Shown: positions 16,963-25,393 of the stretch, in pieces
Numbering within the stretch: the stretch's first letter is position 1
Layout: each line of letters begins with the position of its first letter
Made by a program: the position numbers and the translations under genes
DNA from: Bacillota bacterium
Lineage (GTDB): Bacteria > Bacillota_A > Clostridia > Lachnospirales > Lachnospiraceae
Length of the DNA stretch: 64,000 nucleotides
Assembly: GCA_023443625.1 (NCBI GenBank)
Contig: JAEZTQ010000093.1
Coordinates: 277,861-341,860 of the forward strand
Reading direction: 5' to 3'
The notes under the pieces: generated by a model
The model's database searches: none
What the model was told of the DNA's origin: nothing
Seen by the model: the letters and a program-made list of their open reading frames with translations, nothing else

Positions 16963-17979
16963 ATGGCAACTATTAAAGATATCGCAGATAAACTTGGCAT
17001 AGCGGTTAGCACTGTTTCAAAGGGTTTGAATGGTGCCACAGATATAAGTGCAGAGATGCGGCAGCTGGTATTAGATACCGCAGTAGAGGTTGGCTATGCC
17101 CCAAAGAAATTGAGATCCTCGGGAAATCGTAAGGTTTGTGTTTTTATAGAAAATATGGATTATGAAAATATTGATCAATTTGGATATGATATAATTCTTG
17201 GCTTTAAGCAAGCTGCTGCCAGAAGGCACTGGGAGGTTACCATAGTTTCCACCAATCTCAATTTGCAGACAGCTCAAAAATATGATTCCTATATGTTAAA
17301 GAACGGATATAGTGGAGCTTTTCTACTTGGTTTTACCCTTCATGATGATTGGGTGACTCAGCTAAATAAGACAACGGTTCCTACTGTCCTATTGGACAAC
17401 TATATAGAGCATAATAATCATGTGGGTTATGTAGGAACAGATAGTTCAGAGGGTATCTATCTGGCAGTGAATCATCTATATAACCTAGGACATACTAAAA
17501 TTGCCTTTCTCAATGGTTCAAAAAACTCCATGGTATCGGAGCAAAGACATGACTCCTTTGTTAATAGTATGATCAAACATGGATTAGAGGTAGATGACAA
17601 TTTGATAGAATATGGATATTATGTTCCGGATTGTGCCAAATACCATGTACCTGGATTTGTAGAAAAGGGAGCAACGGCCATCATGTGCGCCAGCGATTTA
17701 ATTGCCACTGGTGTCATCTATGAATTGCAGAAGATGGGCCTAAAGGTTCCCGGTGATATTAGCGTCATCGGCTTTGATGACTTGCCCATTGCTTCCTCTT
17801 TATCACCAACTTTGACCACAATTCGTCAGGATCGTACTGATCTAGGCAAAAGCGCCTTCCTATTACTAGATGGTTTGATTCATAATGTAACCATTAGCAA
17901 GCTGCTCCTTAGAGCTAAGTTTATCCCAAGAGAAAGTACCGCCCTTTGTAAACAAAAAAGCAGGCAAATGAATAAATAA
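16963..17979 (+). CDS. LacI family transcriptional regulator (first malto-oligosaccharide locus)
   Basis: 338 residues. The N-terminal helix-turn-helix reads ATIKDIADKLGIAVSTVSKGLNG; the sensor domain is periplasmic-binding-protein like (VGYVGTDSSEGIYLAVNHLYNLGHTKIAFLNG; ISVIGFDDLPIASSLSPTLTTIRQD). ATG 16963 with AGGGGAGG. Divergent from the malE operon, which it most likely controls, with release by a sugar ligand. KGLNG replaces the common RVLNG in the hinge helix region. Confidence 0.92.
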   Translation: MATIKDIADKLGIAVSTVSKGLNGATDISAEMRQLVLDTAVEVGYAPKKLRSSGNRKVCVFIENMDYENIDQFGYDIILGFKQAAARRHWEVTIVSTNLNLQTAQKYDSYMLKNGYSGAFLLGFTLHDDWVTQLNKTTVPTVLLDNYIEHNNHVGYVGTDSSEGIYLAVNHLYNLGHTKIAFLNGSKNSMVSEQRHDSFVNSMIKHGLEVDDNLIEYGYYVPDCAKYHVPGFVEKGATAIMCASDLIATGVIYELQKMGLKVPGDISVIGFDDLPIASSLSPTLTTIRQDRTDLGKSAFLLLDGLIHNVTISKLLLRAKFIPRESTALCKQKSRQMNK

Positions 17980-18056
17980 TTTAACTTATTAACTAAAAGG
18001 CAATTTATATATTGAATTGCAGGACAGTATTAATAATTATCACATAGTATTAGCAT

Positions 18057-18107
18057 GAGGAGGTTATAACTCAAAACCCTAAGGTCTAACGAGTTAATAA
18101 CCTCCTC
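18057..18107. terminator. Strong hairpin between the convergent lacI and cpsD-like genes
   Basis: GAGGAGGTTATAACTC (18057-18072) pairs with GAGTTAATAACCTCCTC (18091-18107), stem of about 16 bp. No long T-run on either side; likely a bidirectional terminator. Confidence 0.65.
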
Positions 18108-18139
18108 AAATTATTTATATCCTATTTACTTAAGGCTTT

Positions 18140-18862
18140 TTATTTATCTTTAACCTTTTGTTTCTTTTTGCTCTTATCACTTCCATAGGTACCATAATAC
18201 TTGCCATAATATTTACCGTAATAGCTATTCTTCTCCATGGAAATTTTGTTTAATACTGCACCTATTATTTTACAGTTTGATCTCTCCAACTGTTCCTTTA
18301 CATTCCGTGCAAATTTATAGCTTATTGCATTCGCTTCAATTACAACAACCGCCCCATCGGAGATTTTAGCTACGATAGCGCTGTCTATTACTGATCCTAG
18401 AGGTGGAGTATCTATAATCACATAATCATATTCCTCACGTAATTTACTAATCATTTTGTTAAAACGACTACTGTTCAATAATTCAGCAGGATTGGGACTA
18501 TAGGTACCTGAGAATATAATATCCAGATTAGACACATAGGTCTGACAGATAACATCACCCAACTCCTTCTGCCCAGATAAATAATGGGTCAATCCAAACT
18601 CAATCTCACCAATTTTATATCTTCCGATTAATACAGATTTTCTTAAATCAGCATCAACGAGCATTACCTTCTTTCCTACTTCAGCAAAGGATACTGCCAG
18701 GTTTAAGGAAATACTGGATTTACCTTCATTTGGAGTGCAACTAGTGAAGGTAATTACTTTAATCTCTTCACCGCAGAACTGAATATTGGTTCTCAGGGTC
18801 TTGTAAGCCTCATTTGCTCTGTAATCCAATTCTTCCCGATTTAATGATATAATCTTTCCCAT
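18140..18862 (-). CDS. BY-kinase, CpsD/CapB-type capsular tyrosine kinase
   Basis: 240 residues. P-loop CTPNEGKSS (42-50), Walker A' VMLVDADLRK (66-75), Walker B VIIDTPP (148-154), and a C-terminal tyrosine cluster with seven Tyr between 214 and 226 (YYGKYYGKYYGTY), the autophosphorylation sites. It acts with the membrane activator encoded just upstream (5-nt gap) to set polymer chain length. ATG 18862 with AGAGGT. Last gene of a six-gene minus-strand operon; the assembly genes it would govern lie at 34-44 kb. Confidence 0.93.
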   Translation of the reverse strand: MGKIISLNREELDYRANEAYKTLRTNIQFCGEEIKVITFTSCTPNEGKSSISLNLAVSFAEVGKKVMLVDADLRKSVLIGRYKIGEIEFGLTHYLSGQKELGDVICQTYVSNLDIIFSGTYSPNPAELLNSSRFNKMISKLREEYDYVIIDTPPLGSVIDSAIVAKISDGAVVVIEANAISYKFARNVKEQLERSNCKIIGAVLNKISMEKNSYYGKYYGKYYGTYGSDKSKKKQKVKDK

Positions 18863-18867
18863 CTAGA

Positions 18868-19614
18868 TTACCTCTTTCCTTTCCCTGATTTTGCTCTTTT
18901 ACGCCTCTTCTTATCGGCTGTTGCCTGCTTGCTGGCACCTGCCTCAATTGGAATGAGACCAATGGTACTAATACCTAGATACTTTTCAACATCTTCAGAA
19001 TTCTTAATTGTATCATCCATCAGATGTAATACAATAATTATTCCTGTAACCAAGCAAATTCCCAGGAGGGCTCCTATTACAATATTTCTATTAATATTAG
19101 GGCTGGAGGGGATAGAAGCAACAACACCATACTCAATAACCGTTGGTTCATCGGCATCCATAATCTCAGCTATTCTTCTACGGGATACATCCGTAAATTG
19201 ATTTACAATTTTCTGTGAAAGATATTCATCGGAGTAGGTTACTTTAAGTTCTAGAATTCGGGTATTAGATGGATTTGAAACCGTAATCAAATCAACCAAT
19301 TCATTATAATCCATATCTAATTCCAGGTTCTCAATAACCTGTTCAACAACGGGGCGGCTTTTAACCAGTACCATATAATCCTGGGTTAATTGAGTACCAA
19401 TCTGAATATCAGCAAAGCTAGTTAATGACGTCGACATACTCAATATATATAACTGCGCTCTGGAGGTATACATGGGTGTAATCAAAAAACTGCTAATTAA
19501 GCCTGAGGCCGATGCAGTTATAATACCAGTTAAAATAATAATCCATAGACGTCTCTTTATTAGGTAAAAAATGTCTAGCAGATCGATTTCCATATCTTCA
19601 TTCGTCTTATCCAT
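18868..19614 (-). CDS. Wzz/CpsC-type chain-length regulator and kinase activator
   Basis: 248 residues with two membrane segments (about 24-46 and 172-194) flanking an extracytoplasmic Wzz domain. The N-terminus has the usual IDLLDIFYLIKRRLWIIIL. The basic C-terminal tail (KKRRKRAKSGKGKR) is cytoplasmic and would contact the BY-kinase. ATG 19614 with AGGAGCTAG; 11 nt after the CpsB gene and 5 nt before the kinase gene. Confidence 0.92.
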   Translation of the reverse strand: MDKTNEDMEIDLLDIFYLIKRRLWIIILTGIITASASGLISSFLITPMYTSRAQLYILSMSTSLTSFADIQIGTQLTQDYMVLVKSRPVVEQVIENLELDMDYNELVDLITVSNPSNTRILELKVTYSDEYLSQKIVNQFTDVSRRRIAEIMDADEPTVIEYGVVASIPSSPNINRNIVIGALLGICLVTGIIIVLHLMDDTIKNSEDVEKYLGISTIGLIPIEAGASKQATADKKRRKRAKSGKGKR

Positions 19615-19625
19615 ACCTAGCTCCT

Positions 19626-20366
19626 TTATATGTATTTATTCTCCAAGACTTTCATGGGATTTTCCTGGAATATTATGTTGATTAAATTTTCATTACACTT
19701 CCTATGTAATTGCTTGGCAAGAGAGCTCATACAAGGAATTCTTACACTTGGATCATGGCAATCACTTCCTAGAAGATGAACAAGACCTTGATTCAGCAAC
19801 TTTCTATTTAAAGCAGCTTCCCTCTGAAAGATGCCTCCCATAAGACTACTGCAATTCATCTGTATGTAACATCCTAATTCCACCAATTCCCCAACCAAAT
19901 CTTCCCTCTTGTGTAAGCATAAATACCTCTCCACATGAGCTAAAATAGGTGTATAACCTGCTCTTACAAATTCACCCATAGCTCTGTATATTTTATCAAA
20001 GGAATCTCTCACTGAAAACTCTACCAGTACATACCTGGTTCCAGCTAATGTCAGAGCTTTCTCTGTTTTTAGCGCTTCCAGAATAGAATTACTGTAGTAC
20101 AACTCATTACCCAGTAAAATATTAATTTTTAATTCTAATTTATCTGCCTCTGCTTGAACTTGATCTCTTATGAGCAAGAGCTTGTCCACAGAATGATTGC
20201 TCTCTCCAGCAATATAGTGTGGAGTTGCTATAATTGTACTGATTTCCTGCTTTGCGGCAATACGAAGCATTTTTATCGTTTCTTCCATACTCTGGGATCC
20301 ATCATCCACGCCTGGTAATATATGAGTATGGAAATCAAAATAACCATTTGTTTTATTCATATCCAT
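19626..20366 (-). CDS. PHP-fold tyrosine phosphatase, CpsB/CapC type
   Basis: 246 residues. N-terminal metal-binding FDFHTHILPGVDDGS, then ATPHY, NELYYS, LAHVERY and LGSDCHD motifs of the manganese-dependent PHP phosphatases that remove phosphate from the BY-kinase. The frame is open to 20477 inside the preceding gene; the start is placed among clustered ATGs at 20360-20369 directly after that gene's stop, with GTTAGGA as binding site. Exact start uncertain by two or three codons. Confidence 0.9.
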   Translation of the reverse strand: MDMNKTNGYFDFHTHILPGVDDGSQSMEETIKMLRIAAKQEISTIIATPHYIAGESNHSVDKLLLIRDQVQAEADKLELKINILLGNELYYSNSILEALKTEKALTLAGTRYVLVEFSVRDSFDKIYRAMGEFVRAGYTPILAHVERYLCLHKREDLVGELVELGCYIQMNCSSLMGGIFQREAALNRKLLNQGLVHLLGSDCHDPSVRIPCMSSLAKQLHRKCNENLINIIFQENPMKVLENKYI

Positions 20367-20371
20367 CATTC

Positions 20372-21217
20372 CTAACCATATGCAACTTGTCTGCGAAGAT
20401 AGTATGTAAAGGTGATAAGGGTTATTGAGATGATTGTCCCAATACCTCCCATATATAAGAACACCATAATATCCCACTTAAGGTAAAGAGTAATAAATTT
20501 ATTATAAAAATCTGGAAGAGCATCAATCTTTGCATATTGCTTTGATATTAACAGATAGGTAGCAAAAAGAATGACCATAAGAGAAGAGGCAATGAAACTA
20601 TAATTGATATAACGAAGGCTTCTGTGCTTATAGCGGTTCAATTTAAATATACAAAGGCATAACCCACCTATTATAAGAAGTAGGATTGGAAGCATTATCC
20701 TAATTAGGTTGATAAATTTCACTTTATAATCCCTATAATAATTAATAAACTCTAGCTCTATGCTACTAACATAATTCTCTTCAAGCTCAGATATCAGTTC
20801 ATCTATGCCATCATTTTGCTCATCCGTTCTTCTTATCCCTTGTTCTGATAAATATGTATCAATATTATGAGTAAGATCCTCACGGAGATTCATAGTATTA
20901 ATATCTGCATCATTACCTGATAATGTGTTAGCTACATAATTCCTGCCACCCACATAAACTCTCTCAAAGGTGATGACGTCTTCAAGCACTGTGACAGGAA
21001 AGCCTGCTTTACTTATAAGTTCTTTTGCATCCTTATCTAATTGATTATAAACCTCACTATAATAATTACTTTTATTAAGATTCTTTATCACACTTTGGTT
21101 ATTAAATACACCAAAGGAAAATCCCAAGCATAGATATAGGATTAGAATTAGTAAAGTCAGGATAAATGAAAAGGTACTGCAAATGAATAGCCGCATCTTA
21201 GATTTCCTATACTGCAT
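20372..21217 (-). CDS. Four-segment membrane protein of unknown function
   Basis: 281 residues: one membrane segment at 10-36, an extracytoplasmic domain of roughly 140 residues (DITFERVYVGGRNYV region, many charged residues), then three membrane segments (about 170-193, 203-225, 245-270). I do not recognise the family. ATG 21217 with GGGAGGATATAGGGG. It lies 16 nt behind the sortase gene and touches the CpsB gene, so it belongs to the same operon and may link sortase and polymer functions. Confidence 0.8.
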   Translation of the reverse strand: MQYRKSKMRLFICSTFSFILTLLILILYLCLGFSFGVFNNQSVIKNLNKSNYYSEVYNQLDKDAKELISKAGFPVTVLEDVITFERVYVGGRNYVANTLSGNDADINTMNLREDLTHNIDTYLSEQGIRRTDEQNDGIDELISELEENYVSSIELEFINYYRDYKVKFINLIRIMLPILLLIIGGLCLCIFKLNRYKHRSLRYINYSFIASSLMVILFATYLLISKQYAKIDALPDFYNKFITLYLKWDIMVFLYMGGIGTIISITLITFTYYLRRQVAYG

Positions 21218-21233
21218 CCCCTATATCCTCCCA

Positions 21234-21887
21234 TCACTGTATCTCTTGTGAATCTAATACCCTATCACAATATACAAAGTAGCGTTTACTTCGATCACCA
21301 GTCACCTTATTGAAGGGGTAGCAGGTATATAGGATAAGTACTTCTTTATCCTGGGCCAAGTCATATGCTGATGTATCTGTTGCTGTTACAATATTGGTCT
21401 TAGTAACCTCATAAGCATACTTACCATACCAGGTACTTATCTCAACCCTATCCCCAATCATTATATCTTCAAGGGGAGCAAAATATGTCCCATCATGTCC
21501 ACCTATCAAAATTGGTCTTCCTTCTCCTGGCATTTTACTGTACACAGATTGACCAGCACCATTATCAAATACTATATCATCATCTCCATAATATAATGGA
21601 GCATCCAATGCTATCTTCTGGCAGGTAATTATTCCGTATTGTGAGTTTAATTCAGGTGTTTGGATTTCGCTCTGATCCAAGACATCCTTATCCTGTACAA
21701 TCGGTTCCCTTATCTTAAGATTACCACCTTGATATCGGGGACCTCCCTTATCTATGACCATCTTGCCATGGGCTGTAACATAAGAAATAATAGGAGCTCC
21801 TGCAAAGTATAATACTGCACTTCCTAATATCATAAAAAGCACTGTTATTTTTATATAAGTAAGTATTCTTTTCAGATTAATGTTCAT
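21234..21887 (-). CDS. Sortase family transpeptidase
   Basis: 217 residues: one N-terminal membrane segment (10-33), then the sortase barrel with catalytic His131 (GGHDGTYF), Cys189 (LYTCYPF) and a C-terminal Arg (R199 or R202 in DRSKRYFVY). The TCYPF signature and length suggest a class D-like enzyme, not certain. It cleaves a sorting motif and attaches proteins to the wall or to each other. ATG 21887 overlaps the end of the preceding gene by 11 nt, so the two are coupled; that preceding product is its likely substrate. Confidence 0.88.
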   Translation of the reverse strand: MNINLKRILTYIKITVLFMILGSAVLYFAGAPIISYVTAHGKMVIDKGGPRYQGGNLKIREPIVQDKDVLDQSEIQTPELNSQYGIITCQKIALDAPLYYGDDDIVFDNGAGQSVYSKMPGEGRPILIGGHDGTYFAPLEDIMIGDRVEISTWYGKYAYEVTKTNIVTATDTSAYDLAQDKEVLILYTCYPFNKVTGDRSKRYFVYCDRVLDSQEIQ

Positions 21888-22593
21888 CCTTATGAGCGAA
21901 TAAATTAAACTTAATAGATGCAATTATACCCAATATCATTATTACTCCTATCCCTGTTGCTATCATGATTGTTCTATTAAAATTAAAGCCTGTTTCCTTA
22001 ATGATATTCTCCTTAATACTTGTAGGCTTATAATCTTCTTCTGCATTCTCCTTAGAGGCATTGCTATCATCTCTTAGGGCTTCTGATACAATACCTGATA
22101 TAAAATCCTCTTCTTTAGAATCTACTTCCGTATCTGTATTTGATCCTGACTGGGCATTCATGCTATCCTGCCCTGGATTATTAGGTGTCGATGCTTCCGT
22201 TGGAGCTTTACTCTCTTCCTTGCTTGTACTATCTGGGAAAGGGTCTGTAGTATTTTCATGGGAGTCTGTATCCGAAGTACTTTCACTATCCCTTTCCTCT
22301 TCAAGGGGAATAAGATATCCATTATTAACACCCTTTTCAATATAGTTGTTAATGGAGCCTAGAATTTCATCTCTTTGTTCCTTGTCTAAATCCACATCAT
22401 CCTCTAATAGGAAACTAGTCAATTCATTAATATAGGCAGGATCAATCTTATATTCTTTACCCATATATACATATTGATCCTTGGCTGCTGCAATAACATC
22501 TTCTTCATATTCATTTATTGTGCCTGCCTTTACAACCGTAGTGGAACTTAATCCAACTAGCAAAATACCTAGAGCAAGTAATTTTTTTCCCAT
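21877..22593 (-). CDS. Secreted acidic protein with C-terminal membrane anchor; candidate sortase substrate
   Basis: 238 residues: signal peptide (1-23, ending VKA), a helical domain (24-100), a Ser/Thr/Asp/Glu-rich low-complexity stalk (about 100-190), then IKETG (198-202), a hydrophobic segment (about 207-228) and a short charged tail. The layout is that of a sortase-sorted surface protein, but the motif is not LPxTG; IKETG is the only similar candidate. ATG 22593 with AGGAGG. First gene of the operon. Family not recognised. Confidence 0.75.
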   Translation of the reverse strand: MGKKLLALGILLVGLSSTTVVKAGTINEYEEDVIAAAKDQYVYMGKEYKIDPAYINELTSFLLEDDVDLDKEQRDEILGSINNYIEKGVNNGYLIPLEEERDSESTSDTDSHENTTDPFPDSTSKEESKAPTEASTPNNPGQDSMNAQSGSNTDTEVDSKEEDFISGIVSEALRDDSNASKENAEEDYKPTSIKENIIKETGFNFNRTIMIATGIGVIMILGIIASIKFNLFAHKDEH

Positions 22594-22620
22594 TAGGTTC
22601 CTCCTAATAACATAAAAATT

Positions 22621-22661
22621 ATACACTTTATGATGCATTTTTAGTTGCATCATAAAGTATA
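22621..22661. repeat. 16-bp stem hairpin in the leader of the sortase operon
   Basis: ATACACTTTATGATGCA (22621-22637) pairs with TGCATCATAAAGTATAT (22645-22661) with one mismatch and an 7-nt loop. It sits just upstream of the ribosome-binding site of the 21877-22593 gene; it could be an operator or a leader structure. Confidence 0.6.
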
Positions 22662-22710
22662 TAATCAAGTATACCTATATTAACAGCCTCTTAATCAGTT
22701 TATATCATAT

Positions 22711-22744
22711 CAAAAGATTTTTCGTATAAACGAAAAATCTTTTG
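22711..22744 (-). terminator. Perfect 15-bp hairpin behind the Ig-like surface protein gene
   Basis: CAAAAGATTTTTCGT (22711-22725) and ACGAAAAATCTTTTG (22730-22744) with loop ATAA, 12 nt after the stop codon at 22756. Likely terminates that gene; the T-rich arm is part of the stem. Confidence 0.65.
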
Positions 22745-22755
22745 ATTATAATTAT

Positions 22756-24846
22756 TTAAAAGATAGGCGTAAATACAAGTCCTGATGGTGCATTAGAAAT
22801 TGTTAGAGACTTACCATCATTACCCTTTGTAATTGTAAAGGATGCTGTACCCTTAACGTCTACAACTCCATTATCATTTACTGTTACTGTATATGTCTTG
22901 CCGTCTAATGAACCGCCAATAAAAGCTACTGTCTTCTTATTAACTGTATCAGTTGAGGTAATCTTCACTGTTTGATCACCATATTTACGAGTATCCTCCA
23001 GTGTATCCTTCCACATCTTTAAATATTTATCTTCAGCCGCTAAGAATTTCTTCAAAGTAGCAAGTATTGTTGCATCTATGGAATATGTCTTACCTGCATA
23101 TTCTACTTTGATTGCAGTCAATTCAGTATAGGACTTTTCAAGAATAAAGGTATCTCCTGATTTAACAGTGAAGGTTAGTCCAGCGGGCACCTGGCTGAAA
23201 GTTAAGGATTTATTATCTGTTCCCTTAGTAACAGTAAAGGACTTTCCTGAAGCGTTGTTTTTAACAGTTACTACTCCAGCATCACTCACTGTCACTTCAT
23301 AGGATCTGCCTTTTAGCTCACCATCTGTAAAGGTTACTTTCTTTGTATTGCTGCCTTCTGTTCCTTCAACAGTAACAGTCTGACCATCAAATTTACGTAC
23401 TGTTTTCACTGTACCCTTCCATACTTTTAATTTATCAGCCTCTGCATTTAAAAAGCTAATTAATTGATTGATTAAATCCTTCTTAACTACATAGGTATCA
23501 CCTGCATAGGTTACATAAATCTCAGTAATTTCAGATAAAGATCTTGGTAAGGTATAAGTCTTGCCTGTAGGGTCAGGAGTAACACCACCACCACCTCCAG
23601 GTATATAAGTGCTTTCATCGATTGGTGTACCAGTAAAGTCTATTGCTGTAGTATCATCACCAATTGTAGCCTTAATAGTTATATTGCCTTTATAATTAGG
23701 AAGAAGACTTTTTGAAGCAGCATGAACTGTTGTACCTTCAGCACCCTTAAGAAGAGTCAACTCTGCCACAGCCTTACACTCCAGATTAAGAGGTACACTG
23801 GAAGTAATCTTAATACCAGGAACATCAATAACTACAGGAACACTTGTCTTTGAACTACCTTCAAATGTAATATTTGCTGGCTTCTTAACAGTTACTTCCT
23901 TTACTACTCCATTATCAACTATTCTTAAAGTAGCTCCATCTGCGTTAACCTCTATAGATACTTCTGCTGTAGAGCTAACAACAACACTAGCATCCTTTGC
24001 TAATATCTTTAATAAATTACCTACTGCATGTTCATACCAAGTATTGGATTTAATCTGCTTAATCTCGATAACTGCAAATTTTCCTCTATTAGTAACATCA
24101 GAATTAGGTGCATCTACCACTAAGGTTTGATTGGTATAGTTACCTTTTTCAATGTTGAATGATATAGTATCAGTGGTTTTTATGGTAATCTTAGCCGCTC
24201 CGCTGCCAAGTAATTCATCTAATTCCTGCTGATTGGTAACAACACCTTCTTTATCAACAACCTTAATGGTTACGGAATCTGTTGCTCCACTTAAGGTCTT
24301 ACCGGTAATTGTCACTGTTCCCAGTTTTAATGCAGTAAATTTACCATTCTTATCTGGTACTGCAATAGAAGCATCACTGGTAGTCCAGGTGGTCTTATCT
24401 TTCGATGTAGATGGTACAAGGGTTCTATTTAAATCATATTCCTGATCAAGATTAAGGACAGTTACCTTATTCTTAATGGAAAACTTCTTAGCTGGGTTAA
24501 TAATTGTAACAGTACACTTTAATGAATATGTATTCTTCTTAGGGGTCTTAATCTTACAGGTAATTGTAGCAACACCCTGCTTAACACCTTTAACAACACC
24601 CTTTTTATCCACTGTTGCAACTTTCTTATTGCTACTTGACCACTCATAAGTAGATTTCGCTATCTTGTTCTTGATGTTCAAATCATACTTCTTTCCTACT
24701 AAAATATTACGAGTAGTTTTCGTTAGTGCGGGCTTAGAAGCTGCATCTGCTATGTTAGGTGTAATAACCACCAAAGATAGGATTGTTAAAAATACAACCA
24801 TCAACCTAGCAATTGCGCTCTTTCTTGTAAATTTTCTTACTTCCAT
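22756..24846 (-). CDS. Secreted surface protein with bacterial Ig-like and tandem C-terminal repeat domains
   Basis: 696 residues. Signal peptide (about 1-35, ADAAS). Two BIG_2-like Ig domains follow (about 36-190; motifs YEWSSSNKKVATVDKKGVVKG and TWTTSDASIAVPDKNGKF). The middle part resembles a beta-helix-like repeat region. A GGGGG hinge (about 490-495) precedes two tandem repeats of about 115 residues, each with IxVxYAGxTYxx...LKxWKxTxxxxRKxxxQTVxxxxT and a closing FTITKG-DxKSL segment. No LPxTG or membrane anchor. ATG 24846 with AGGAGAAAG. Probable matrix or cell-surface adhesin; own promoter at 24962-24990. Binding partner unknown. Confidence 0.85.
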   Translation of the reverse strand: MEVRKFTRKSAIARLMVVFLTILSLVVITPNIADAASKPALTKTTRNILVGKKYDLNIKNKIAKSTYEWSSSNKKVATVDKKGVVKGVKQGVATITCKIKTPKKNTYSLKCTVTIINPAKKFSIKNKVTVLNLDQEYDLNRTLVPSTSKDKTTWTTSDASIAVPDKNGKFTALKLGTVTITGKTLSGATDSVTIKVVDKEGVVTNQQELDELLGSGAAKITIKTTDTISFNIEKGNYTNQTLVVDAPNSDVTNRGKFAVIEIKQIKSNTWYEHAVGNLLKILAKDASVVVSSTAEVSIEVNADGATLRIVDNGVVKEVTVKKPANITFEGSSKTSVPVVIDVPGIKITSSVPLNLECKAVAELTLLKGAEGTTVHAASKSLLPNYKGNITIKATIGDDTTAIDFTGTPIDESTYIPGGGGGVTPDPTGKTYTLPRSLSEITEIYVTYAGDTYVVKKDLINQLISFLNAEADKLKVWKGTVKTVRKFDGQTVTVEGTEGSNTKKVTFTDGELKGRSYEVTVSDAGVVTVKNNASGKSFTVTKGTDNKSLTFSQVPAGLTFTVKSGDTFILEKSYTELTAIKVEYAGKTYSIDATILATLKKFLAAEDKYLKMWKDTLEDTRKYGDQTVKITSTDTVNKKTVAFIGGSLDGKTYTVTVNDNGVVDVKGTASFTITKGNDGKSLTISNAPSGLVFTPIF

Positions 24847-24961
24847 TAGACTTTCTCCTTTTTCCTTTTCCTTTTTACTATAATAATGCACTCTTTTAAA
24901 TAACAAAATTAAAAGTCGCATCTTACAGCCGTGATTATTGTGCGGCTGAATCAATAAAATT

Positions 24962-24990
24962 ATTTTAATCATTGGACTGGTAAAAGTCAA
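24962..24990 (-). promoter_or_regulatory. Promoter of the Ig-like surface protein gene
   Basis: Minus strand: TTGACT (24990-24985), 17-bp spacer, TAAAAT (24967-24962). The 110-nt leader contains a CAGCCG/CGGCTG hairpin at 24926-24948. Confidence 0.65.
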
Positions 24991-25259
24991 GCCGAAATGG
25001 TAATTATTTTCTTTTTTTATATATTTTTGTATACTTCTAACAATGCTATACATAATATCCTTTTATTCGACATATTTGATAATATTAGATTGACCTACAT
25101 CACAATAACGTACACAATAAGCTAAGACTGGACTTCTCAAGAATTGATTTTGATAAGGTATTGCAGCAGGTTCAAGGTATGATAGAACTGTGTTTAGGTG
25201 TAAGTGGTAAAAGAGTACTAAAAATGTCCTTTTATCTGGAAATTCATATTGTAACCTAG
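24991..25259. other. Intergenic stretch with no supported gene
   Basis: AT-rich spacer between divergent transcription units. A 68-codon minus-strand frame (25063-25269) has no ribosome-binding site and no recognisable family. I see no structured RNA. Confidence 0.5.
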
Positions 25260-25288
25260 TTGACAACATGTTAGAATTAAATTATATT
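25260..25288 (+). promoter_or_regulatory. Promoter of the chemoreceptor-like gene
   Basis: TTGACA (25260-25265), 17-bp spacer, TATATT (25283-25288); leader about 100 nt. Confidence 0.75.
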
Positions 25289-25393
25289 TCTGCCATTTTA
25301 TGCTATATTGATAGAATATTCTACATATTTTATTATTATATGGCAGCTTATAATGTATTAGAAAAATATGGGTAATACATAGGGAGGTATTAT

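Noticed and set aside
25063..25269. 68-codon minus-strand frame in the spacer before the chemoreceptor gene
   Set aside because: No binding site, no family, AT-rich spacer; it also overlaps the promoter at 25260-25288.
24847..25393. Riboswitch upstream of the surface protein or chemoreceptor
   Set aside because: Only one short CAGCCG/CGGCTG hairpin is visible; no conserved aptamer motif that I recognise.
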